Shown here piece by piece: positions 50,042 to 58,285 of a stretch of DNA of 64,000 nt (position 1 is its first letter; every line of letters begins with the position of its first letter). Source of the DNA: CAZUHK01 sp964620345 (GTDB taxonomy: Bacteria; Planctomycetota; Phycisphaerae; Phycisphaerales; Zrk34). The DNA is taken from the NCBI GenBank assembly GCA_964620345.1, contig CAZUHK010000001.1, forward strand, positions 1 through 64,000, written 5' to 3'. The position numbers were made by a program, and so were the translations under genes. The notes below the pieces were generated by a model that had not been told where the DNA came from, made no database searches, and saw nothing but the letters and a program-made list of their open reading frames with translations.

Positions 50042-51127
50042 ATGGCCAGCCCCTCCCCCCTGCAAGCGCGATTCGACGATGCCGATGCGCAGTTCACCGC
50101 GTTCGGCCACACGCCCATCGTCGCGATGCACGACGTGGTCGAAACCGAGTACGGCCGCCTCCGCGCTGGCGCGACGGTGATGGATGGCCCACACCGGGCA
50201 CTGATCCAGCTCACCGGGACCGACCGCCTGTCGTTCCTGCACAACCTGCTCAGCCAGAACGTGGGCTCGATGCCGACCGGCTCGGGCGCCCGCAGCTTCC
50301 TGCTCGACGCCAAGGGCCACATCCTCGGCGACATGGTCGTGCTGCACGACGAAGTGCGCACGCTGCTGGACGTCGACGCGATGGACACCGCGGGCCTGAT
50401 TGCCGAGCTCGACAAGCTGCTTTTCGGCGAAGACGTGCAGATCGCCGATGAGTCGGCGAAGTTCCATCGCCTCTCGCTGCACGGCCCGGCGGTCGCGGCG
50501 CGATTGGGCACGAGCGACGACGACTGGCCGGCGTTCGAGCAGCGACCGGTGAGCATCGGCGGCCTCGAAGGCCTGGCCTACCGCGACGATCAGTGCGGCG
50601 TGCCGGGCCTGCACCTGTGGCTGGCGGCGGAGGACGTGGCCAAGGCGTGGGAAACGCTGACCGATCCCCAGCGCGACGATCGCGTGCGGCCGCTTGGCTG
50701 GCTGGCGTTCAACATCGCCCGCATCGAGGCCGGCACCCCGCTGTACCACATCGACTTCGGCCCCGACTCGCTGCCGGGCGAAACATCCATCGCCGACACG
50801 CGCATCAGCTACACCAAGGGCTGCTACCGCGGGCAGGAGATCGTCGCGACGATGAAAGACCGCGGCCACCCGTCCAAGCGGCTGGTGCGCTTCACCGCCG
50901 AGGCCGACGCCCTGCCCACCGCCGGCACGCCGATCACCGCAGAAGACGCCGGCGACGCCAGGGCCGTGGGCGCCGTGACCAGTTCGACCATGTCGCCGCT
51001 CAAGGGCAACGCGCCCATCGGCATCGCCATGGTCAAATGGGGCCTGCACGAACCGGGCACGCAACTGTGGTCGCCGGCGGAGGGGGCGCGGGTGAGAATC
51101 ACGCTCGGCGCGCCGACTTCTTTTTGA
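50042..51127 (+). CDS. ygfZ: Folate-binding protein YgfZ (GcvT-like)
   Basis: 361-aa homologue of YgfZ/IBA57, which helps assemble or repair certain 4Fe-4S clusters, such as those of MiaB. The diagnostic motif KGCYRGQEIVA with its cysteine is present at about residue 260, and GLRAGATVMDG- and LSFLHNLLSQNV-like regions match the GcvT fold. The ATG at 50042 is preferred; the frame is open upstream through other genes. miaB, a known YgfZ client in E. coli, is encoded 0.8 kb away. The 3' end overlaps hicB by 29 bp (convergent). Confidence 0.87.
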   Translation: MASPSPLQARFDDADAQFTAFGHTPIVAMHDVVETEYGRLRAGATVMDGPHRALIQLTGTDRLSFLHNLLSQNVGSMPTGSGARSFLLDAKGHILGDMVVLHDEVRTLLDVDAMDTAGLIAELDKLLFGEDVQIADESAKFHRLSLHGPAVAARLGTSDDDWPAFEQRPVSIGGLEGLAYRDDQCGVPGLHLWLAAEDVAKAWETLTDPQRDDRVRPLGWLAFNIARIEAGTPLYHIDFGPDSLPGETSIADTRISYTKGCYRGQEIVATMKDRGHPSKRLVRFTAEADALPTAGTPITAEDAGDARAVGAVTSSTMSPLKGNAPIGIAMVKWGLHEPGTQLWSPAEGARVRITLGAPTSF

Positions 51128-51584
51128 GGCGTCGCTCAGGGTGAATCGCCGGACCTTTGCCCCTAACCGCATCAAGCGTCGTGGTGCGAACAAAATCAGA
51201 CAAACCACGAAACCCTTCTTGGCGAGCCGCCTCTTCGATCTGGTATCGCTCGTCTGCGGTCAAACGAACATTTACCTGTTCAGTGCGCTTGTTTTCCGTT
51301 GCGGGCGCGGGCGGCCTCTGCCCCTGCTCCAACAAGAACGCAATTGCAGTGCCTAGCATTTGGCGCGTCTTACTGATGCACTGGTTCGGAGTCTTGGCGA
51401 ATGCAAAAACATTCGGCATTTCCAGGACCGTCCCACTGCAGCCGCCGTACTCCGGTTCATCTTTCACAATGATCCGATATTTCGGCGCCAGTTCTTCGGC
51501 TTGCCGCAGGAGTTCTGCGTCAAATGGGGCGTCAATCGCCTTGCGCTTTCCCACTGCGGATTGCCCGTTCGACCTGTCGGACAT
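51099..51584 (-). CDS. hicB: HicB-type antitoxin
   Basis: 161-aa antitoxin: an N-terminal HicB-like part (AELAPKYRIIVKDEPEYGGC... and SKTRQMLGTAIAFLLEQGQR) and a C-terminal ribbon-helix-helix region (TEQVNVRLTADERYQIEEAA RQEGFRGLSDFVR). It neutralises HicA and should repress the operon. It overlaps hicA by 53 bp. Confidence 0.78.
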   Translation of the reverse strand: MSDRSNGQSAVGKRKAIDAPFDAELLRQAEELAPKYRIIVKDEPEYGGCSGTVLEMPNVFAFAKTPNQCISKTRQMLGTAIAFLLEQGQRPPAPATENKRTEQVNVRLTADERYQIEEAARQEGFRGLSDFVRTTTLDAVRGKGPAIHPERRLKKKSARRA

Positions 51585-51738
51585 AGATCGGCTCTACCTT
51601 TCCACGGTGGACGGAAATGATGCAGTTGGGTTGGCCAGCTTTCGTGAAAATATGGTGAGAACCACTGATACGTGCAAGAGACCAACCTGCCTGCTCCAGT
51701 TTCTTCTGTACGACACCAAAGCGCATCTCTGAGCGCAT
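51532..51738 (-). CDS. hicA: HicA-type mRNA interferase toxin
   Basis: 68-aa double-stranded RNA-binding-fold toxin: KKLEQAGWSLARISGSHHIF TKAG contains the catalytic His of the GSHH motif. The ATG at 51738 is chosen over 51762 because GGAGA lies 5 nt before it. The 3' part overlaps hicB in another frame. Confidence 0.82.
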   Translation of the reverse strand: MRSEMRFGVVQKKLEQAGWSLARISGSHHIFTKAGQPNCIISVHRGKVEPIYVRQVERAIRSGKAQGD

Positions 51739-51863
51739 GAGCGTCTCCAATGAATACGACATCCCGCCGCGTGCAGATGTCTAGTCTGTTGGATCGCTTG
51801 AGCTTGGGTGTCTTGGGCACAGTGGCGTGCATATCGGCTGCGCGGCCAGCCATCGTTGAAGGA

Positions 51864-51881
51864 GTATATCGTTCGATATAC
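51864..51881 (-). promoter_or_regulatory. Candidate hicAB operator palindrome
   Basis: GTATATCG-TT-CGATATAC, a perfect 8-bp inverted repeat, AT-rich, 126 bp upstream of hicA and just past the miaB stop. The HicB ribbon-helix-helix domain would bind such a site. Confidence 0.5.
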
Positions 51882-51887
51882 GCGGCG

Positions 51888-53462
51888 TCAATTCGCCAAC
51901 TCACCGAACAGCGCCAGCGGCTTGGCGGTGCGGATGGTGACCGGGACGATGGCGCCGACGAGGGATTCATCGCCGTCGAAGATGACGATCAGGTCGCCGG
52001 GGGTGCGGCCGGAGAGTTGGACGGGCTCGGCGAGCGCGGTGGCCCCCCCGGCGTGGTCGCTGAAGCGACCACGCCGGGCGCCACGCAGGGCGCCGCCGAT
52101 GCGCACTTCCACGTTCGACTCCTCGCGCTGCTTGCGGGCGTGAGCGCTGGCGCCTTCGACCAGCACGTCCACCGTCCGTCCCACGTAGCTCGCGTGAATC
52201 TGGCCGCTGATGCGGCTCTGCACGGCCAGCAGCGCGTTGTTCCGCATCCGTTTCACCTCGTCGGGCACGTCGTCGTGGAACCGGTCGATCGCGAGCGTGC
52301 CGGGCCGGGGTGAATACTTGAAGATGAAGCTGTTCTTGAAGCGGCAGCGTTCGACCAGATCGACGGTCTTCGCGAAATCCGCGTCGGTCTCGCCGGGGAA
52401 GCCGACGATGAAATCGCTGGCGAGCTGGATGTCGGGCATGAACGCGCGGGCCCGATCGACGAACGCCACGTACTCATCCGCGGTGTACTCGCGGTTCATC
52501 GCGGCCAGCACGCGATCCGAACCCGACTGCGCCGGCACGTGCAGGTACTGACAGATGCGCGGCGATTCGGCCATCACCGCCAGCACGTCGTCGCCGAAGT
52601 CGCGCGGGTAGCTGGTGACGAAGCGCAGGCGTCGGATCGCGGGCACCTGCTCGTGAATCCGCCGCAGCAGGTCGGCGAAGGTGGTGACGCGCCGGCCGAC
52701 GTTCCACCGGCTCTGGGCCCGCTTGAACGCATCGCGCCCCGGGCCGACCTGCGGCTGCTCGCGCCCGCCGATCGTCACCGCCGCGCCGTGGTCGTAGCGG
52801 TAGTGGTTCACCGTCTGGCCCAGCAGCGTGATCTCGATCACCCCGGCCTCGGCGAGCTTGCGGCACTCGTCCACGATGTGGTCCGGCGGGCGATGCACCT
52901 CGGCGCCGCGGGTGAACGGCACGACGCAGTACGTGCAGAACTTGTTGCACCCGCGGGTGATCCTGACGTACGCCGAGCCGCGGTGCTGTTCGGGCGACAT
53001 CGAGCGCGACAGGTCGAGCAGCTCGAGCTGATCTTCCGCGGCCGCGAGCGTGCCGCTGCGGCGGTGGGTGTTGCCCTGCAGCGCGATCTGCTTGTCGGCG
53101 GTCTTCATCGCGTTGTCGATGAGCATGGGCACCTTGTCCAGCTCGCCGGGGCCGGCCATCAGGTCGATCTGCGGCAGGCGCGAGGCCATGTCCGCGCCGT
53201 CGCGCTCGGCCATGCAGCCCAGCACGCCGATCACCACGCCCGGCCGCTTGTCCTTGAGCTCGCCCAGCCGCGAGTAGACCTTGTTCTCCGCCTGCTCGCG
53301 CACCGAGCAGGTGTTGAACAGAACCACATCCGCCCCATCGCGGTCGTCGGTGAACGCATACCCCAGCGAGCGCAGCGACGACGTGACCAGCTCACTGTCC
53401 AGCACGTTCATCTGGCAGCCGAAGGTTTCGAGATAGACGGTCTTTCGCGGCGAATCCGACAT
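51888..53462 (-). CDS. miaB: tRNA methylthiotransferase MiaB
   Basis: Radical SAM enzyme that adds methylthio to i6A37 of tRNA, 524 aa. UPF0004 domain: ETFGCQMNVLDSELV, with auxiliary-cluster Cys in NTCSVRE and GCMAER; radical SAM cluster motif RGCNKFCTYCVVPF; TRAM domain at the C-terminus (GRTVDVLVEG ... VIFDGDESLVGAIVPVTI). Two inserts are seen: about 30 residues after LLGQTVNHYRYD and about 35 residues inside the TRAM domain, the latter holding a perfect inverted repeat. ATG at 53462; TATAAT ends 7 nt upstream. Confidence 0.92.
   Translation of the reverse strand: MSDSPRKTVYLETFGCQMNVLDSELVTSSLRSLGYAFTDDRDGADVVLFNTCSVREQAENKVYSRLGELKDKRPGVVIGVLGCMAERDGADMASRLPQIDLMAGPGELDKVPMLIDNAMKTADKQIALQGNTHRRSGTLAAAEDQLELLDLSRSMSPEQHRGSAYVRITRGCNKFCTYCVVPFTRGAEVHRPPDHIVDECRKLAEAGVIEITLLGQTVNHYRYDHGAAVTIGGREQPQVGPGRDAFKRAQSRWNVGRRVTTFADLLRRIHEQVPAIRRLRFVTSYPRDFGDDVLAVMAESPRICQYLHVPAQSGSDRVLAAMNREYTADEYVAFVDRARAFMPDIQLASDFIVGFPGETDADFAKTVDLVERCRFKNSFIFKYSPRPGTLAIDRFHDDVPDEVKRMRNNALLAVQSRISGQIHASYVGRTVDVLVEGASAHARKQREESNVEVRIGGALRGARRGRFSDHAGGATALAEPVQLSGRTPGDLIVIFDGDESLVGAIVPVTIRTAKPLALFGELAN
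52047..52078. repeat. Perfect 15-bp inverted repeat inside miaB
   Basis: CCCGGCGTGGTCGCT (52047-52061), GA, AGCGACCACGCCGGG (52064-52078). It encodes about residues 462-472 of MiaB and lies in an insertion absent from usual TRAM domains, resembling a coding palindromic element. Confidence 0.85.
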
Positions 53463-53469
53463 CGCGGCG

Positions 53470-53475
53470 ATTATA
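53470..53475 (-). promoter_or_regulatory. Consensus -10 box of miaB
   Basis: TATAAT on the minus strand, 7 nt before the miaB ATG, implying a leaderless or nearly leaderless mRNA. It sits in the 32-bp gap after the glycosylase gene. Confidence 0.5.
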
Positions 53476-53494
53476 GCCCGGCGGCGCGGGCCGA

Positions 53495-54376
53495 TCAGAG
53501 TCGGCCGTCGTACGCCGCGGTCCAAAGCTCGAACCAGTAGGCGAGCTGCTGATACGGGGCGTACTGCTGGTAATGCTCGCGGGCCGCGGCGGCGACGGCC
53601 GGCGCATCGCCGCTGCCGCCGTGGCGCTGGCGGAAGTGGCGGATGGTTTCGGAGTCCACGGCCAGGCGATCGAAGCGGTCGAGCAGTTGCAGCACGTTGC
53701 TCGCGGCGTAGTCGCCGAAGCCGTGGATGGCGCGCAACGCTTCGTACAGTTCATCGCTGGTGCGGCCGGGCCGCTCGAACCACGCCAGGTCGAGTCGGCC
53801 TTGGTGAACCTCACGCGCAAGCCGGACGATACGCTCGGCGCGGTAGCCGACCCTGCACGCCTGCTTGAGCTTCGCCGGGCTGCACCGCGCGATCTCCGCG
53901 GGCGTGGGGAAGTCGCCATCGCGACCGACGTGCTCGCAGATCAGGCGGTTCATCTGCATGGTATTCGCCCACGCCACGTTGCAGCCGGTGATCGTCTTGA
54001 CCATGTCCTCGAACATCGTGGGTGAGCGGAGCAGCCGGCCGAAGTTCCACCGTCGGGCCTCGGGGTTGAGGCGCTGGAAGCGATCGAACAGGCGCGGGTC
54101 GGTGTTCAGGTGCAGCATCCGCGCGACCTGCTGCTTGAGCGTGGCGTGGTGAGCCCGGGCGACTTTGCGATGGCAGCGGATCGTCGACACCCCACGCCGC
54201 GCCTCGTGCGTCACCGCCGCGCGGACCACCCGCCCCGCCGCATCGCGCAGCGGCCGGTGCAGCGTGCGCGTCGGCTCGTCCCACCGGTTGGGCGCGAGGA
54301 CGAAATATCCGTAGCTGCACACCGCGGCGCGCAGGTCGAAACGGCGCGGCGTGGGGAGAGTGAGCGTCGTGGGCAT
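53495..54376 (-). CDS. HhH-GPD DNA glycosylase (AlkA/OGG-like)
   Basis: 293-aa base-excision glycosylase. Helix-hairpin-helix AIHGFGDYAASNVLQLLDRF and the catalytic Asp in RLAVDSETI are seen; the Lys that makes OGG1 a lyase is not in the hairpin (GFGDYAA), so a monofunctional AlkA-type enzyme is more likely. N-terminal part (SYGYFVLAPNRWD) fits the OGG/AlkA N-domain. TATACT lies 6 nt before the ATG at 54376. Confidence 0.83.
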   Translation of the reverse strand: MPTTLTLPTPRRFDLRAAVCSYGYFVLAPNRWDEPTRTLHRPLRDAAGRVVRAAVTHEARRGVSTIRCHRKVARAHHATLKQQVARMLHLNTDPRLFDRFQRLNPEARRWNFGRLLRSPTMFEDMVKTITGCNVAWANTMQMNRLICEHVGRDGDFPTPAEIARCSPAKLKQACRVGYRAERIVRLAREVHQGRLDLAWFERPGRTSDELYEALRAIHGFGDYAASNVLQLLDRFDRLAVDSETIRHFRQRHGGSGDAPAVAAAAREHYQQYAPYQQLAYWFELWTAAYDGRL

Positions 54377-54458
54377 GGGCGGAGTATAGCCCCCGGAGCT
54401 TGCGGCTCCCGGCGTGCTGGCCGACAATGATCGCCACGGCAAACCAAGGGGCGGCGTC

Positions 54459-54851
54459 TTGCAGATTCAGATGGAGCTATCGCGGATCCTGATCGCCGAG
54501 ACGCGCGATTACCAGCTCATCGAGCTGCGCGAGGTGGACGGCGAGCGGCGCCTGCCGATCGTCATCGGCCTGTTCGAGGCCGCCGCCATCGAACGCCGGC
54601 TCAAGGGCATCGAAATCCGCCGGCCCCAGACGCACGACCTGCTGGCCCAGACCATCGAAGCGATGGGCGGCCGGCTCGAACGCATCCTCATCAACGACCT
54701 GCGCGACGACACGTTCTTTGCCCGCCTCGTGGTCGACCGCGACGGCGAGCGGATCGACATCGACAGCCGCCCGTCCGACGCGATCGCCCTGGGCATCGCC
54801 AACGACGTGCCGATCTTTGTCGAAGCGCATGTCCTCGACGCCGCTCACTGA
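54459..54851 (+). CDS. BFN-domain (bifunctional nuclease family) protein
   Basis: 130-aa single-domain protein: ELSRILIAETRDYQLIELRE, RRLPIVIGLFEAAAIERRLK GI, RPSDAIALGIANDVPIFVEA, all hallmarks of the BFN/DUF151 family. Catalytic nuclease activity is reported for some plant members; the bacterial role is unclear. TTG at 54459 is taken as start because AAGGGG precedes it by 7 nt; ATG at 54471 is the alternative. 8 bp ahead of ppk2. Confidence 0.82.
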   Translation: MQIQMELSRILIAETRDYQLIELREVDGERRLPIVIGLFEAAAIERRLKGIEIRRPQTHDLLAQTIEAMGGRLERILINDLRDDTFFARLVVDRDGERIDIDSRPSDAIALGIANDVPIFVEAHVLDAAH

Positions 54852-54859
54852 AAGCGCCC

Positions 54860-55687
54860 ATGCCCAAGCCCGATCCGTCCCGCATCGATGTCGCCCCGTT
54901 CCGCGTGCCGGCGGGCAATGCGGTGGACCTGCACCAGTGGCCGACCAAGACCTCGCCGGGCATCGGCCGCGAGGCCGGCAGGCAATTGCAGCACAAGCTC
55001 GAGAAGCGCCTCAGCGATCTGCAGGAAGTCTTCTACGCGCAGCACAAGCACGCGCTGCTGATCGTGTTTCAGGCGATGGATGCCGGCGGCAAGGACTCGA
55101 CCATCCGCCGCGTGTTCGGCCCGCTGGACCCGCAGGGCATGCACGTGGCGGACTTCAAGCGTCCCACGGCCCGGGAGTTGGATCACGATTTTCTGTGGCG
55201 CATCCACCGCCGCACGCCGCCGCGGGGCATGATCCACGTCTTCAACCGCTCGCACTACGAAGACATCCTCATCGTGCGCGTTCACAACATGGTGCCCGAG
55301 CCGCGCTGGGCCAAGCGCTACGACCACATCAACGCCTTCGAGCGGATGCTGGCCGACGAGGGCACGACGATCGTCAAGTTCTTCCTGCACATCTCCAGGG
55401 ACTACCAGCGCAAACGGCTGCAGCGTCGGCTGGATCGGCCGGACAAGCACTGGAAGTTCAACCCCGAAGACCTGGCCGAGCGGGCCAAGTGGGACGACTA
55501 CCAGCACGCCTACGAAGCGGCGATCGAGCGCTGCAAGGCCGATCACGCGCCGTGGTACATCGTGCCGGCCGAGCGCAAGTGGTACCGTTGCCTGGTCGTG
55601 GCGCAGGTGCTGATCGACCTGCTGGAATCGATGGGGCTTGAGTATCCCAAGCCCACGTTCGACCCGTCCGATATCACGATCGAGTAG
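54860..55687 (+). CDS. ppk2: Polyphosphate kinase 2 family protein
   Basis: 275-aa phosphotransferase using polyphosphate and nucleotides. P-loop fold: FQAMDAGGKDSTIRRVFGPL (Walker A with Asp), FNRSHYEDILIVRVHNMVP (Walker B), lid region RDYQRKRLQRRLDRPDKHWKF. Single-domain PPK2; whether it favours AMP, ADP or GDP cannot be said. Likely co-transcribed with the BFN gene. Confidence 0.9.
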   Translation: MPKPDPSRIDVAPFRVPAGNAVDLHQWPTKTSPGIGREAGRQLQHKLEKRLSDLQEVFYAQHKHALLIVFQAMDAGGKDSTIRRVFGPLDPQGMHVADFKRPTARELDHDFLWRIHRRTPPRGMIHVFNRSHYEDILIVRVHNMVPEPRWAKRYDHINAFERMLADEGTTIVKFFLHISRDYQRKRLQRRLDRPDKHWKFNPEDLAERAKWDDYQHAYEAAIERCKADHAPWYIVPAERKWYRCLVVAQVLIDLLESMGLEYPKPTFDPSDITIE

Positions 55688-55840
55688 GCCGCGGCGCCGC
55701 CGGTCATTCGGCCTTCACCGCCCAGACGTTACAGCCCAACCGCGAGCGACGGGTTGGATTGTCGCACGGTTAATGTCGCGCGGGGCCTCGCCGATGGTTG
55801 GCATGGATCAGACACAAGCCCGACACAGGAGGTGTTCGAT

Positions 55841-56323
55841 ATGGGCCAACCCAATGGCGTGCGGATCGGCGAGCTGCTGGTGGAAGCCGGCGTGCTCAGC
55901 CGCGAGCAGGTGGACGAGATTCTCGCCGAGCAGAAGCGCATCGGCCGGCCTTTCGGCGACCTGGCCGAGCGGATGTTCAGCGTCGAACCCCAGGCCATCG
56001 AGCGCGCCTGGATCGAGCAGTACATCGCCCTGGGCACCGAGGTCGATCTGGACACCCAGCACGTCGACATCGAGGTGCTGCGCCTGCTCAACCGCCGCCA
56101 GGCCTGGCAGTTCCGCCTGCTGCCGCTGCGTCGGGAGCACGAGGAGATGGTCGTGGCCACCACGCGCCACGACCTGCCCCGCGCGGTCAACTTCGCGTGG
56201 CGGAAGTTGAACGACCCGGTCTTCTTCGTGATCGCCAAGCGCCCGCAGCTCGAACGGTTCCTGATGGAACACTACCCCTGGCCGGCGATGGCCGAGTACG
56301 AAGCGCTCGCCGCGTCGCTGTGA
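55841..56323 (+). CDS. Stand-alone MshEN-domain protein
   Basis: 160-aa protein like the N-terminal domain of GspE/PilB/MshE ATPases, without the ATPase part. First binding motif RIGELLVEAGVLSREQVDEI LAEQ, second, less perfect, FGDLAERMFSVEPQAIERAW IEQY. MshEN domains bind cyclic di-GMP, so it may be a small effector; it ends directly against a convergent diguanylate cyclase gene. AGGAGG precedes the ATG. Confidence 0.8.
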   Translation: MGQPNGVRIGELLVEAGVLSREQVDEILAEQKRIGRPFGDLAERMFSVEPQAIERAWIEQYIALGTEVDLDTQHVDIEVLRLLNRRQAWQFRLLPLRREHEEMVVATTRHDLPRAVNFAWRKLNDPVFFVIAKRPQLERFLMEHYPWPAMAEYEALAASL

Positions 56324-57634
56324 TTAATCGGTGGATGGCGCGGGCTCATCGCCCGGCAGGCCGCAGACGCGCACCGCGCCGGGGCCCAGGGTGATCGCGT
56401 TCTTGCCCTGGCGTTTGCTCTTGAGCATCATGTCATCGGCGATCTGAACCAGCGCTTCACCGGTCTGCCCGTCCCACGGGTAGCTGGCCAGGCCGCCGGA
56501 GATGGTGAGCGTGCCGCGCGCCAGGTCGCCGAGCTTGGGGAACTTGTGCTGGCAGATCGCCTGCTGGAACCGGGCCGCGGCGCGGCGGACCGAATGCGGG
56601 TGCTGCGAGTCGATCTTGCGCGGGGCGTCGGCGTCCCAGAAGATCACCGCGAACTCATCGCCGCCGACCCGAGCCACCACGTCGTGCCGGCGGACCACGG
56701 TCTGCATCAGCCGCGCCGCCTCACGCAGAATCTCATCGCCCGCGGCGTGGCCGTACTCATCGTTGTACCGCTTGAAGTCGTCGATATCGAACAGCATCAG
56801 CGTCACGCGGAAATGCTGCTCGGCGGCCCGGCGAAGGATCGATTCGAGGAACTGCCGGAAGTATCGCCGATTCCAAGCGCCCGTCAGCTCGTCGCGCATC
56901 GCCAGCCGCTTGAGCTCGATGATCCGCCGCTCCACCGCCAGCCATTTCGCGGCCCAGTCGGCGTGGGCGATCAGCTCGCGGTCGCTGTGATCGTCGCTCA
57001 CCAGGTACCCCAGCGATTGCTCGCCGCGCATGATCGGCACGCAGGCGTGGGCGTCGAGGTCCGGCTCCGCGGCCCAGAGCAGCGTATTCCCCACACGCCG
57101 ACGCAGCAGCTTCACGATCGTGTCGCACAGCGACCCACGCTCGGCGAGCAACTGGTCGATCAGCACCCCGGCCTCGGCGTCGTGATCGACGCTCGACGAC
57201 GGCGCGGGCTGCGGGGACTGGCGCGGCAGCTCAGCCCGCGGCGCGGGCGTTTGGACCGGCAGTTCGTCGCGATGAGCAACGATGTCCGCCAAGGCATCGG
57301 CCAGCTCGCCTCGCCGCAGCGGCGTGACGAAGTAGTCATCGAAGCCCAGCCGCACGGCGCGCATCGCCGCCGGCTCGTGCGCCGGATCGACCACCAGCAG
57401 CAACCGCGCATCGCTGCCCGCCAGCTCGCGCAGGGCCCGGGCGGTGGCGGCTTCCTCGCCGAGCATCGGTTCGATCGAGCCGACCACCGCGTCGATCGGC
57501 CGGTCGGCCAGCTCGCCCAGGGCTTGAAGGTAATTGCCGACGCGCACCGCCGGCGCCGCGCCGGCGCCGGTTCCGGGCCAGTCGGCGTCGCCGACGTAGA
57601 TCACGCGCGAGCTGTGGGGCGCCGTGATGTTCAT
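56324..57634 (-). CDS. Diguanylate cyclase (GGDEF) with degenerate receiver-like domain
   Basis: 436 aa. N-terminal receiver-like segment (VIYVGDADWPG to GFDDYFVTPLRRGELADALA) lacking the phospho-acceptor Asp, a linker and GAF-like middle (VPIMRGEQSLGYLVSDDHSD), and a C-terminal GGDEF domain: LTGAWNRRYFRQFL, FDIDDFKRYNDEYGH, and RVGGDEFAVI preceded by an RxxD inhibitory site (RRHD). An active cyclase making cyclic di-GMP is expected. ATG at 57634 overlaps the upstream gene by 4 bp. Confidence 0.88.
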   Translation of the reverse strand: MNITAPHSSRVIYVGDADWPGTGAGAAPAVRVGNYLQALGELADRPIDAVVGSIEPMLGEEAATARALRELAGSDARLLLVVDPAHEPAAMRAVRLGFDDYFVTPLRRGELADALADIVAHRDELPVQTPAPRAELPRQSPQPAPSSSVDHDAEAGVLIDQLLAERGSLCDTIVKLLRRRVGNTLLWAAEPDLDAHACVPIMRGEQSLGYLVSDDHSDRELIAHADWAAKWLAVERRIIELKRLAMRDELTGAWNRRYFRQFLESILRRAAEQHFRVTLMLFDIDDFKRYNDEYGHAAGDEILREAARLMQTVVRRHDVVARVGGDEFAVIFWDADAPRKIDSQHPHSVRRAAARFQQAICQHKFPKLGDLARGTLTISGGLASYPWDGQTGEALVQIADDMMLKSKRQGKNAITLGPGAVRVCGLPGDEPAPSTD

Positions 57635-58125
57635 GCCCGCTCGCCCTCCGATTCGTCCGGCCAATCGCCCAGCAGCATCGCCAACTCCTGCTCGCTGAGC
57701 AGCGGTTCGTCGTCGGCCGGCGGCGGGTCCAGGTCGCGCGGCAACGGATCGTCGGGCGGCGCGGATGGCGCGGCCGGTTCGGGTCGCTCGCGCGCGTCCG
57801 TCCACCGCGCCAGGGCCGGGCGGTTCTGCCAGTCGTACCGCCAGACCGGCACGCGGGGGTGATACTCCGCCACCGCCGCGCGCAGCGCCTCGGCCGAGCG
57901 CAGCATGCTCGGCTCGACGATCACCAGCACGTGCCCGGCCGGCTCACGCTCGCGCGCCAGCGCGACCATCACCGCCGGGGCGTCGTGTACCTCGGCGACG
58001 CGCACCTCGCGGCGGCGCAGGCCTTCGACCAGATCGACCGGCGCGTCGTAGCCGCGCGGCAGCCAGAGCGTACACCTTGCCGTGCCGCCGCCGTCGGCCT
58101 CGTTCTGTGTCGCGCGTCTCTGCAT
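57631..58125 (-). CDS. Hypothetical protein coupled to the diguanylate cyclase
   Basis: 164 aa, with a receiver-like alpha/beta start (VEGLRRREVRVAEVHDAPAV MVALAREREPAGHVLVIVE) and a Pro/Asp-rich tail ending in LLSEQELAMLLGDWPDES. No phospho-acceptor pattern is clear. Co-translated with the GGDEF gene (ATGA overlap), so probably part of the same signalling path. TAGAAT at 58143-58138 is a likely -10. Confidence 0.65.
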   Translation of the reverse strand: MQRRATQNEADGGGTARCTLWLPRGYDAPVDLVEGLRRREVRVAEVHDAPAVMVALAREREPAGHVLVIVEPSMLRSAEALRAAVAEYHPRVPVWRYDWQNRPALARWTDARERPEPAAPSAPPDDPLPRDLDPPPADDEPLLSEQELAMLLGDWPDESEGERA

Positions 58126-58285
58126 ATCGCCGTCATAATTCTACCGCGCGGCGCGGCCGAGGCCCGCGGAATCCGCCCCGAGCCGCCAATCACCCGCCGC
58201 CGCGCCGTTGCCGGCCGCACGCCTTGCCCAGCTTCACCCGCATCGCGACCGCGCCGGCCGCCGGCTTGTGCTACCCTCTCGCGGC

